Below the pieces are notes generated by a model. That model did not search any database, was not told the DNA's origin, and saw only the letters and a program-made list of their open reading frames with translations. 64,000 bases of DNA from Herbidospora sakaeratensis (GTDB lineage: Bacteria; Actinomycetota; Actinomycetes; Streptosporangiales; Streptosporangiaceae): assembly GCF_001570525.1 (NCBI RefSeq), contig NZ_BBXC01000007.1:165085-229084 (forward strand), given 5' to 3'. Both the position numbers and the translations under genes were made by a program. Below, piece after piece: positions 41,901 to 50,800 of this stretch; position 1 is the first letter of the stretch, and each line of letters starts with the position of its first letter.

Positions 41901-42302
41901 TCACCGGCACTGGGGATTGTCCGTCGAAACCGCCGCGAACCTGACCGGAAAGACGAAACCCAGCTGCGCCTTGACGACGAAGCAGCCGCCCATCGCGGCC
42001 GCCTCGGAAAGCCGGCTCCTGGCCTTGTTGTACGGCAGCAGCAGCGCCCCCGCGCAGGCGACCGCGACGAGCTTGTTGGGGATGCGCATGCAGATGATGT
42101 TGGACGTCGGGCCGGCCAGCCAGTCGGACCGGTCGGCGGCCCTCTTCATGGCGGCCGTCGTCCGGGTGGAGAAGTAGAACGTGCAGCTGAGGTCGGCGCA
42201 CGAGGCCCGCTGGTGCGCCGACGACGCGCTCGCCGGTACGGAGGCGGTCGTGGTGAGCAGCGCGGCTGCGATGAGGATCGGGGCGAGGGGGCGAATGCGC
42301 AT
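41901..42302 (-). CDS. Small secreted Cys-rich protein
   Basis: 133 residues. The signal peptide (MRIRPLAPILIAAALLTTTA) is cleaved about ASA-SS. The mature part has six Cys (ASCADLSC, NIICMR, VACAG, GGCFV, NPQCR), enough for three disulfides. The pattern NKLVAVACAGALLLPYNKA is hydrophobic. I do not recognise the family. GGAG lies 7 bases before ATG 42302. It is the gene upstream of, and 27 bases from, the STAND-WD40 gene, so they probably share an mRNA. Confidence 0.72.
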   Translation of the reverse strand: MRIRPLAPILIAAALLTTTASVPASASSAHQRASCADLSCTFYFSTRTTAAMKRAADRSDWLAGPTSNIICMRIPNKLVAVACAGALLLPYNKARSRLSEAAAMGGCFVVKAQLGFVFPVRFAAVSTDNPQCR

Positions 42303-42568
42303 GGGGTGCTCCGGCAGGTGAGGATGTGGTGTCACGCCACCGTGCGATCCCCGCCGGCCGTCCGGCCAGGAGGGCCGGACGCACTGGTCCCCCAAATCAC
42401 CTTCTCCGCCAGGTCAGGCCCGCCGTCCGCAGGCGCCGGATGTCCGGCGGCACCGGACACCCCGGCTGGTTCCCCGCAGCGGGGGTGGGGCGCCGGCCGG
42501 GGAATCGAGAGGTCGTTGTCCGCCAGGCTTCCCAGCCGCAGGGCGGTCGCCGCCTTCTGCGGTCGGCG

Positions 42569-42925
42569 TCATGAGAGGGACTGTCCGAGCCGCACCCGGA
42601 TGCCCGACGGGTCGAGCACCAGCGACACCCGCTCGCCCCACGGTTGGTCGACCGGCTCCTCCACCACCGTGAACCCCCGTTCCGCCAGGTCGGCGGTGCT
42701 CGCGTCGACGTCGTCGACGTAGAACCAGAGCAGCACGGGACCGGGGGCGGGTGCCGGGCCGGGGGTCACCCCCAGGCCCAGGGCGGCCTCGCCCAGCCGA
42801 AGGGTCACGTAGGCGGCGTCGCCCTCGGGCGGGAACCGGTAGTCGATCACGCCGCCCAGGCCGTCGCGGTAGAAGGACAGGGCCTGGTCGAGGTCGACGA
42901 CCTCGATGATGGGGAATCCGTCCAT
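42569..42925 (-). CDS. VOC (glyoxalase/bleomycin-resistance-like) protein
   Basis: 118 residues with the betaalphabeta-beta-beta-beta pattern of the VOC fold: EVVDLDQALSFYRDGLGG, then LLWFYVDDVDAS and LVLDPSGIRVRLGQ. Metal-binding His/Glu positions are not obvious, so it may be a binding protein rather than an enzyme. ATG 42925 is clear. It stands alone. Confidence 0.82.
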   Translation of the reverse strand: MDGFPIIEVVDLDQALSFYRDGLGGVIDYRFPPEGDAAYVTLRLGEAALGLGVTPGPAPAPGPVLLWFYVDDVDASTADLAERGFTVVEEPVDQPWGERVSLVLDPSGIRVRLGQSLS

Positions 42926-43061
42926 GAGCCGATGCTATGTGCGTGGTCTTTCCGAGGTCCCGCGATCACAGGGCATCTCCACTGTGGTCGATCAGAACGG
43001 CACGCCTTGCGCGTCCCGCCGCGTCGGCCGGCCACCGGCCCTCTCCCGTGAGGCCGGTCGC

Positions 43062-43345
43062 TCAGATCTCGCAGTTCTCTTCGGTCTCGCCGGTGCAGGT
43101 GTCGGTGTCGGCGCCGCCGTCGGTCGTGTCGTTGCCCCCACGGCCGTTCAGGAAGTCGTCGCCGGAGCGCCGCCGGCGCCCTCGGCGAGAGTGATCAGGT
43201 CGGACCCGGTCGTGCCGGTGACCGACATGCTGCCCAGGCTCACGGTCACGGTGATCGGTGAGGCCGCGTGGGCGGGAGCGGACAGGGACGCCGTGCCGGC
43301 TAAACCGGCGACGGTGAGGGCGAGGGCGGTGATGTGACGACGCAT
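43062..43345 (-). pseudogene. RTX-like calcium-binding secreted protein, frameshifted
   Basis: From ATG 43345 a signal peptide (MRRHITALALTVAGLAGTAS) and a short beta region (VTGTTGSDLITLAEGAGG) run to a stop at 43148. In the next frame the same protein continues GDDFLNGRGGNDTTDGGADT and CTGETEENCEI to a natural stop at 43062. The GGxGxDxL-type pieces are RTX calcium-binding repeats. A one-base loss (or two-base gain) near 43170 separates the halves. It is either a true pseudogene or a sequencing error in a GC-rich run. Confidence 0.68.
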
Positions 43346-43505
43346 GTCGGTTGTCCTTCGGATCGGTGGTTCCGGCCCGGTCGGGCCGGTGACCCAAGGA
43401 AAGCGGCCCCATCCCCCTTGGGTCTGCGGCGAATTGCGCGTCCACAACCGGCTCAAGTACCTTCACGGACGGCGGCCGATCACCGCTGCCGATCTTCTCT
43501 GGACG

Positions 43506-43958
43506 TCATCGCGGTTGCCAGCGGCAGATCTGTTTGGTGACGAGTCGTGCGCCGATGCGCTCGTAGAACCGTCGCGCCGCGACGTTGCCCTCGGCCACCT
43601 CCCACCGGATGACCTTGCCCTTCGCCGCGTCGGCCACCGCACGCATCAGTCGTTCTCCGACGCCGCCGCCGCGTTCGGCCTCGGCGACGAACAGGTCGTC
43701 CAGGGCGAAGTACTCCTCGCCGGACCAGAAGCTCGTGCGCTCCAGCCAGGAGACGTACCCGACGGCCCGGCCCGCACGTTCGGCGATCAGATAGGCGATC
43801 TCCGGTCGGGCGAGCATGCGCTCGAGGTCGGGAACGCCGACGGTGACGGCGTCGCCTTGGTTCTGGTGTACGGCCAGAGCCAGGATCAGCCCGTGCACGA
43901 CGGCGGCGTCATCGACTTCCGCACGGCGGATCGTGACGGCGGTGGTGCCTGCTCTCAT
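43506..43958 (-). CDS. GNAT N-acetyltransferase
   Basis: 150 residues with a standard GNAT core: VTIRRAEVDDAAVVHGLILA, then FALDDLFVAEAERGGGVGERL (acetyl-CoA loop RGGGVG) and AEGNVAARRFYERIGARL. It resembles diamine/aminoacyl acetyltransferases (SAT-like LDDLFV pattern). ATG 43958 overlaps the stop of the MFS pump gene (TGATG), so the acetyltransferase is translationally coupled to an efflux pump; both may protect against the same amine compound. The TetR operator at 45.37 kb would control both. Confidence 0.88.
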   Translation of the reverse strand: MRAGTTAVTIRRAEVDDAAVVHGLILALAVHQNQGDAVTVGVPDLERMLARPEIAYLIAERAGRAVGYVSWLERTSFWSGEEYFALDDLFVAEAERGGGVGERLMRAVADAAKGKVIRWEVAEGNVAARRFYERIGARLVTKQICRWQPR

Positions 43959-45346
43959 CACGAGAAAGTGTCCCTCCTGTTGTGATCTGGGCGCGGGCCG
44001 GGCAGCCGGGACGACGGAACGATGAGCAGGGCCAGCACCGCCGACAGGGCGGCCGTGCCGGCGGCGACCATGAAGGCCTGGGAGAAGCCGGCGTCGGTGC
44101 TTCCCGCGATGCTCGCGGCGGCGATGCTGGACACCACCGCGACGCCGAGCGCGGCGCCGAACTCGTGGAAGGTGCTCAGCAGACCGGAGGCCACTCCGGC
44201 TTCGTGCTGGGCGACCTGCGCGAGGGCTGTCGTCGAGGACGCGACGAAGGCGGCGCCGATGCCCGCCGCGCCGGCGCTGACCCCGAGGATCACCGGCGCC
44301 GGCCCCTGGAGGAACGCCGGGACCGCGATGCCGGCCGCGGCGACCAGCATGCTCGCGACGGCGATCGGGCGGGCGCCGACGCCGCCGACGAGCCGTCCGG
44401 CGACCTGGGCGCCGATGATCGTGGCCACCGCCACCGGCAGGAACGCCAACCCCGTCGCCAGGGCGCCGAAGTCCTGGTGATGCTGCAGGTAGAAGGAGCC
44501 GAGGAAGAAGACCGAGATCATCAACGCGGTGGCGACCATGATGAGGAAGATGCCGAAGACGACCGGACGCCTGCTGAGGATCCGCAGATCCATCAGAGGT
44601 GAACGGCTGGTGCGCTGGACGACGACGAAGACGGCGTACAGGACGATCGCCCCGGCCAGCAGGCCGAGGCTGGGTGCCGACGCCCAGCCCCGGTCGCCGG
44701 CGTCGATCAGCGCGTAGATCGCGGCGCCGGTGCCGGCCGTGACCAGCAGCGCTCCGGGAATGTCCAGGCGCGCGCCCGGACCGGCCGCGAGTCCGGCGGG
44801 CAGGCTCCGGGTGAGCGCGACGAGGACGACCACGCCGATCGGGACGTTGACGTAGAAGACCCACTGCCATCCCGGCCCGCCGGTCAGCACACCACCGAGG
44901 AGGACACCGACCGCCGAGCCGCCACCGCCGAGCGCCGACCAGACGCCCAGCGCCTTGTTGAGCTCCTCGCCCTGGAACGTGCGCGTCACCACCGACAGGG
45001 CGGCGGGTGACAGCAACGCGGCGCCGAGCCCCTGGGCGATCCGCCCGCCGATGAGCATCGGCGCGTGCTGCGCCAGGCCGGTGACCAGCGACGCGGCCGT
45101 GAAGAGTAACAGCCCGGCCAGCACCACCCGCCGCGCGCCGACGAGGTCGGCCAGCCTGCCGCCGAGCAGCATGAACCCGCCGAACATCAGCGTGTACGCG
45201 CTCACCACCCACGTCAGCGTGTCGCGGGCGAGACCCAGATCCTCCCCGATGTGCGGCAACGCGATCGCCACCACGGTGACGTCGAGGATGAGCATGAACT
45301 GCGCGACCCCCAGCAGGGCCAGCATGCGCCATCGTCCTTCCACCAC
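43958..45346 (-). CDS. MFS multidrug efflux pump, DHA2 (14-TM) type
   Basis: About 462 residues with 14 membrane segments. LDVTVVAIALPHIGEDLG in segment 1 is the DHA2 signature. GGRLADLVGARRVVLAG is the MFS loop. GRIAQGLGAALLSPAAL and GPGWQWVFYVNVPIGV are also typical. It exports drugs or antibiotics by proton antiport. GTG 45346 is preferred, with AGGAG 8 bases upstream; a GTG at 45370 also is in frame but lacks a ribosome site. It is divergent from a TetR gene with operator-like palindromes between. Confidence 0.9.
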   Translation of the reverse strand: MVEGRWRMLALLGVAQFMLILDVTVVAIALPHIGEDLGLARDTLTWVVSAYTLMFGGFMLLGGRLADLVGARRVVLAGLLLFTAASLVTGLAQHAPMLIGGRIAQGLGAALLSPAALSVVTRTFQGEELNKALGVWSALGGGGSAVGVLLGGVLTGGPGWQWVFYVNVPIGVVVLVALTRSLPAGLAAGPGARLDIPGALLVTAGTGAAIYALIDAGDRGWASAPSLGLLAGAIVLYAVFVVVQRTSRSPLMDLRILSRRPVVFGIFLIMVATALMISVFFLGSFYLQHHQDFGALATGLAFLPVAVATIIGAQVAGRLVGGVGARPIAVASMLVAAAGIAVPAFLQGPAPVILGVSAGAAGIGAAFVASSTTALAQVAQHEAGVASGLLSTFHEFGAALGVAVVSSIAAASIAGSTDAGFSQAFMVAAGTAALSAVLALLIVPSSRLPGPRPDHNRRDTFS

Positions 45347-45373
45347 GAGCGCATCTCCTAACTTGAACACATT

Positions 45374-45418
45374 TGTACGAGTTGCTGCCCGGTAGGCTAA
45401 CTCGTACAGATGTGTACG
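45374..45418. promoter_or_regulatory. TetR operator palindromes
   Basis: TGTACGAGTT (45374-45383) and AACTCGTACA (45399-45408) are exact 10-base arms around 15 bases. A second smaller one, CGTACA-GATG-TGTACG (45403-45418), shares the right arm. They fill the divergent promoter between the efflux pump and the TetR gene, so both should be repressed until a ligand binds TetR. Confidence 0.65.
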
Positions 45419-45438
45419 ACAAGAAGGAGACGCCGGCC

Positions 45439-46002
45439 GTGAAACGAGCGGACGCGCAGCGCAGCATCGCCGCGATCCTGCAAGCGGCGGTCGACGCGCT
45501 GAGCCGGGACCCCGACGCCAGCGTCAGTGAGATCGCCAAGGTCGCGGGGGTCGGACGCGTCACCGTCTACGGGCACTTCCCCAACCGGGCCGACCTGGTC
45601 GACGCCGCCCTCGCCCACGCCATCGAACAAGCTCACCCCGGTCTCGACGACGTCGACCTCACGGGCGACCCCGGCGCCGCCCTCACCCGGCTGATCGAGT
45701 CGAGCTGGCAACTGGTCGACCGGTCGAGGTCGCTGCTGATCGCCGCGCAGAACGTGCTGCCGCCCAGCCGCATCCTCGACCTGCACGCGGGACCGGCCGA
45801 GCGCGTCAGGAAGCTCGTCGAGCGCGGCCGCGACGAGGGGGTCTTCCGGACCGACCTGCCGACCGAATGGCTGGTCGGCGTGATGCACAGCGTCATGCAT
45901 CACGCGGCCGACGAACTCAACGCGGGACGCCTGGCCGCCGACCAGGCGGCGACGTACATCGCGGCCACCGTGCTCGCGGCGTTCCGCCCGCTCGCCGGGT
46001 GA
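45439..46002 (+). CDS. TetR-family repressor
   Basis: 187 residues. The HTH is ASVSEIAKVAGVGRVTVYGHFPNRADLVDAAL; the C-terminal helical part (AefR/TetR_C_33-like) ends with AATVLAAFRPLAG. It likely represses the divergent efflux pump and acetyltransferase genes and itself through the palindromes at 45374-45418. GTG 45439 has AAGGAGA 9 bases upstream. Its last 79 bases and the stop are followed by a tandem copy of themselves. Confidence 0.9.
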   Translation: MKRADAQRSIAAILQAAVDALSRDPDASVSEIAKVAGVGRVTVYGHFPNRADLVDAALAHAIEQAHPGLDDVDLTGDPGAALTRLIESSWQLVDRSRSLLIAAQNVLPPSRILDLHAGPAERVRKLVERGRDEGVFRTDLPTEWLVGVMHSVMHHAADELNAGRLAADQAATYIAATVLAAFRPLAG

Positions 46003-46101
46003 ACCCGCACCCGGGACGCCTGGCCACCGACCAGGCGGCGACGTACGTCGCGGCCACCGTGCTCGCGGCGTTCCGTCCGCTCGCCGGGTGAACCCGCCCC
46101 C
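45924..46101. repeat. 89-base tandem duplication of the TetR gene 3' end
   Basis: Bases 45924-46012 and 46013-46101 are near-identical with period 89 and about four substitutions. The first copy contains the last codons and stop of the TetR gene; the second repeats them after the stop. The gene itself stays intact. Confidence 0.85.
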
Positions 46102-47092
46102 GGGGCGACGGCGGTCGGTCAGCCGCGTGCCGTCGAAGGGTGAGCCACCTCGGGACCTTTTCCATAGCCTCGGTCACTGGCGGAGACCACTCCGTCATGG
46201 ACGACGGCAAGATTCACGGCCGCACTCTGAGCCGTCTCGTCGACGTCACTGCCGAGCGGTTCCCGGTCATCGCCGCTCCCGTCGACGCCAGGGCCGGCCG
46301 AACATGTGGTGGTCAAGCGAAAGGGCCTGCCGCTGACCTGTGGGCCCGCCCCGGGACTGGCGAATCAGGCGCGAGAGACCCTTCGGCCGCGTGCAACGAG
46401 GACTCGACCCAGCCGGTATCACTCGGTGAAGACATGCCACCACCCATCGGCGGAGCGGACGCGTGACTCCTGATCGATCTTGACGCGGCGCGGCTTTCGC
46501 CCGGAAGAAGTCCCGCTCATCTTGTGAACGTGCAGAAAGCGGAAGGACCGCGATCGTTCATCTGGTCGACTGATTCTTCTTCTTGGGTATGAACAAAATT
46601 CGGGTGCGAGAGCGTGGCGTATACACCTCACTCGATGTGAGGGGCGTTGATGTCATTAAGCGATGGCGATCTCGATTTTGGGCGTTTGTCGAGTTTGACG
46701 CCGCGTCGCAGCACTTTCTTTCCACCGCCTGTCGCCGTTTGGTGAGGCGATCCGCAGGTGGAAGCCGTCGTCCGACCGCGGGTTGCGTCTGGTGATTGTT
46801 CTCACACTTTCCGGGAAGGTGATGAGAATCTCATCCGCGGGAGTGATTCTCAGGTTGACAGGGCCGGAGCTTCCGGTTCGTGTCGACAAACGTCTCTTAA
46901 TATGCCGGAAACATGATCACCGAGTGCGCGCGCAGGATGACTCGCCGCCGTTTGCGCCTTTACCGTCATCCCGATAAGAGGGATTGTTCACCCGTCATAC
47001 ACCACGCGGTTCTGCGCCCCTACTTGTATGCGCGTTTAGGGATTCCACGGCGCCCGAACGAAGGTGCCTCCCTAGAGGACGGCGAGGACAAG
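46102..47092. other. Nearly gene-free 1 kb, less GC-rich
   Basis: No gene can be supported. A plus-strand reading frame at 46140-46466 (GTG, with GAAGG before it; DDGKIHGRTLSRLVDVTAER) is the best candidate but has no known family. From 46470 on the base composition drops clearly. Two perfect inverted repeats are seen: CCTCAC-N5-GTGAGG at 46626-46642 and TGAGAATC-N14-GATTCTCA at 46823-46852. The second could serve the lectin gene at 47093. Confidence 0.45.
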
Positions 47093-47632
47093 ATGTTCGA
47101 CAACACTGTCAACCCCGCACCGGTCCGGCGGCGTACGGCCGCCATGACGGCGGTCGCGGCGCTGGCCGTGAGCCTCACGGTGACCGCGCCCGCTGAGGCG
47201 GCGGACTACGTCGGCACGGCCAACCTGCGCAACATCGAGACCGGGCTGTGCCTGGACAGCGACTTCAACGGCGCCGTCTACGCGAGGGGGTGCAGCGCCC
47301 GTAACACCAACGACCACCAGCTCTGGCAGCCGATCCTGCTCATCCGCGGCAACGGCGTTCCCGGGTCCAACCTGCAGTACGACCTCGTGGCGCTGAAGAA
47401 CAAGGCCACGAAACGCTGCCTCGCGCTCACCGGCTCGAACACCCTCCGGACGACCCTCGACTGCGAGGAGGACGCCCAGGAATGGTCGGCGCAGGGCTTG
47501 GGCTGGAACGACGTCCTGTTCTGGAAGTGGTCGGGGTCGACCCGTTACGCCGTCGACGGCAACCGCAGCGGCTCCGTCTACGCGCACCCGTGGAACGGCG
47601 GGCGCTACCAGCGGTGGAACTTCGACGCGTAG
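47093..47632 (+). CDS. Secreted ricin-type beta-trefoil lectin
   Basis: 179 residues: a signal peptide (AAMTAVAALAVSLTVTAPAEA) and one beta-trefoil domain with LRNIETGLCLDSDFNGAVYA, HQLWQP, KATKRCLALTGS and RYQRWNF. The QxW repeats and paired Cys are those of RICIN/CBM13 domains, which bind galactose- or xylose-type sugars. No catalytic domain is attached. ATG 47093 has GAGG 6 bases upstream. It lies ahead of an SGNH esterase and a GH92 mannosidase, so these exported proteins may act on the same glycans (inference). Confidence 0.85.
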   Translation: MFDNTVNPAPVRRRTAAMTAVAALAVSLTVTAPAEAADYVGTANLRNIETGLCLDSDFNGAVYARGCSARNTNDHQLWQPILLIRGNGVPGSNLQYDLVALKNKATKRCLALTGSNTLRTTLDCEEDAQEWSAQGLGWNDVLFWKWSGSTRYAVDGNRSGSVYAHPWNGGRYQRWNFDA

Positions 47633-47894
47633 GCCCCCGCAGGTGAGAGCCGCGGTCGCCGACCGGCACGGGAGTGCGGCCGCACCGGGTTGTCTCCTGT
47701 TCCATCCCATCGCACTTCCGGAACGCGCCCCTGATCAGCGGGCATCAACCGCGAAGTGAGGCCCGGACAGACCTGAGAGCGTGCCGGGTTCCGGCTTCGC
47801 CGGCCGGTGGATCGTACGTGCGTCTCCCCATCCGCCGCCGGCGAGGCCTGCAGTCTTCGATGACCTCCGACCACATCATGGAGCTCCGACTCTC

Positions 47895-50800
47895 GTGACA
47901 ATTCCTTACTTATCCCTCCGTCGACGGCGGCGGTCCGAGGTGTTCGGCCGGAAGCGCAGGGTCGTGATCGCCCTGCTCGTCATCCTGACCCTGGTCCTGC
48001 GGCCCGGTCTGGAGCCGCTGGCCCACGCCGCGACCACCCAGGTCACCTTCACCGTCGCGTTGCCCGCCGGCTTCGACCGGGCCGAGACACAGGCTTATGT
48101 GTCGGAGCTGAACGGGCGCAACGATCTGCTCAGCGACACGATCAGGCAGGAGCTCACCCGTCATCCGATGCAGGGCGCGCCGAATCGGAACTGGGGCGAC
48201 TTCGACGGTCAGCTGACCGTGACGGGCACGGGGATCTCCCTGACGATCGAATCCGACCAGGTGCGCGCCAACGGCTCCTGGTGGTCGGACGCGCTCATCG
48301 CCCTGGCGGCGCTCGCCGCCGGGCTGGTGATCCGGGCCGGGTGCATGCTGGCCATGAACAGCACGGGCGTCGGGCTGGTCATCTCCAAACCGGCCTGCGC
48401 CGGGCTCGCGGCCGCCCTGGGCACCTTCTTCATGCAGGCCATCTGGATGTACCGCGACAACGCGCTGGGCGACAAGGACAGGTGGAGGAGGGCCGCCTGC
48501 CTGGCGGCGGCGGCGGCCATCGCCGCCGCGGCGTGGGAGGCCGGGATCGCCGACTACGTGAACGCCCGGACCCTGGGTCAGTTCGGCGCCGACGTCAAGG
48601 CGGTGTTCGACTCGGCCGCGGCGGCGATCCGGGGCTGGTGGGCCTCGCTCGCGACGGCGATGATGGACGCCGGCGCCTGGATCTCAAGCCAGATGGGCGC
48701 GCTCGGCAGGGGCATCCAGGACGCCGCCATGGACCTCGGCCGCTACCGTCCGTCGAACCTGCGGGTGATGCCGCTCGGCGACTCGATCACCGTGGGCTAC
48801 GGCGGGATCGGCGACAGCACCGAGAAGTACGTCGGCTACCGGCGCGAGCTGCTGGCCCGGCTCCAGGCGGCGGGCCACTCGGTGGACTTCGTCGGCACCC
48901 AGGACTCGGGCGCGGGCACCATCTCCGACACCGACCACGAAGGCCACGGCGGCTGGCGCATCGACCAGATCGACGACATCGCCGAATGCACCGTGCGCCG
49001 CCACCGGCCCAACGTCGTCCTGCTGCACATCGGGACCAACGACATGAACCGGAACTTCGACGTCGGGAACGCCCACCATCGGCTCGCCGCCCTGATCCGC
49101 AAGATCACCAACGCCGCTCCCGAGACGACGGTGCTGGTCAGCGGGCTCGTGCCGTCGCAGGACGACGCCATCAACGGGCGCATCGCGGCGTACAACTCCC
49201 GGATCCCGGACCTGGCCAGGACGCTCGCCGGGGAAGGGCGGCGCGTGCGGTCGCTCACCATGGGCGCCGTCACCGAGGCCGACCTGAGAGACAAGCTGCA
49301 CCCCGGCCAGGGCGGCTACGACACGATGGGCAGGGTCTTCAACACCGCGATCATCGGGGCGATCCGCGACCGCGTCATCACCGGCCCGGCCGCCGGGAAC
49401 CCGTCGGCGTGCGAGATGCCGCGGCCCGTGAGCCCGTCGCAGGGCTGGCACGCCGTCGAACAGATCTCGGCGGGTTACGGCTACCCCCGCGACTGGGTGC
49501 GGTTCGCCGACATGGACGGCGACGACCGGGACGACTACCTGATCGTCCAGGACCTGGGGCAGGTGCGGGGCTGGCTGAACGGCGGCGACGGCCGGAGCTG
49601 GACCTGGCGCGGCGAACTGAACGCCGGCTACGGCTACCCGCGCGACTGGGTGCGGTTCGCCGACATGGACGGCGACAACCGGGACGACTACGTGATCCTC
49701 CAGGATCTCGGAGAGGTCCGGGCCTGGCTGAACAACGGCGTCGGGCAGAGCTGGACGTGGAAGGGCGAACTCGCGGGCTACGGCTATCCCCGTGACTGGG
49801 TGCGCCTGGAGGACGTCAACGGCGACGGCCTCGACGACTACGTCGTCATCCAGGATCGCGGCGAGCTCCGCGCCTGGCTCAACAACGGCCCGGGCAAGCC
49901 CTTCACGTGGCAGGGCGAGATCAACCCGGGCTACGGCTACCCGCGTGACTGGGTGCGCCTGGAGGACGTCAATGCCGACAGGAAGGTCGACTACCTGGTC
50001 GTCCAGAACAACGGGCAGGTCCGCGCCTGGCTCAACGACCTGGGCGGCCAAGGATGGATCTGGCAGGGCCAGATCATCGGCGACGTCGGCGTCGACCGGA
50101 ACAACGTGAGACTGGCCGACGTCAACGGCGACCGGAAGACCGACTACCTCGGGATCGGCCCCCTGGGCCAGATCGGCGCCTGGTTCAACGACCGCTATCC
50201 CGGCGGCCCCACCCCCGGCAACCCGGCGCCGGTCGACCCCGGCCCCCCGCCCGCCAGCCCTTCGGAGGGCTGGAACCACGTCACCCAGATCTCCGCCGGC
50301 TACGCCTATCCGCGTGACTGGGTGCGCCTGGCCGACATGGACGGCGACCACCGGGACGACTACCTGATCCTGCAGGACCTGGGACAACTCCGGGGCTGGC
50401 GGAACGACGGCGACGGCCAGAGCTATACCTGGCAGGGCGAGCTCAACCCGGGCTACGGCTACCCGCGTGACTGGGTGCGCCTGGCCGACATGGACGGCGA
50501 CGACCGGGACGACTACGTCGTCCTCCAGGACCTGGGCCAGTTGAGGGCCTGGCTGAACGACGGCGACGGCACAAGCTGGACGTGGCAGGGCGAGCTCAAC
50601 CCGGGCTACGGCTATCCCCGCGACTGGGTGCGCCTGGAGGATGTCAACGGCGACGGCCTCGACGACTACCTGATCCTCCAGGACGAGGGCGAACTCCGCG
50701 CCTGGCTCAACAACGGCCCGGGCCGGGGCTGGACGTGGAAGGGCGAGATCAACCCCGGCTACGGCTACCCGCGTGACTGGGTGCGCCTGGAGGACGTGAA

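Noticed and set aside
43958-45563. Long minus-strand frame running from upstream of the MFS gene into the GNAT gene
   Set aside because: The upstream part is a shadow of the MFS gene; only the last 150 codons (from ATG 43958) show GNAT motifs.
46140-46466. 108-codon plus-strand ORF as a real gene
   Set aside because: It has a GTG and GAAGG but only the first 50 residues look protein-like, with no known family; left as a note in the region entry.
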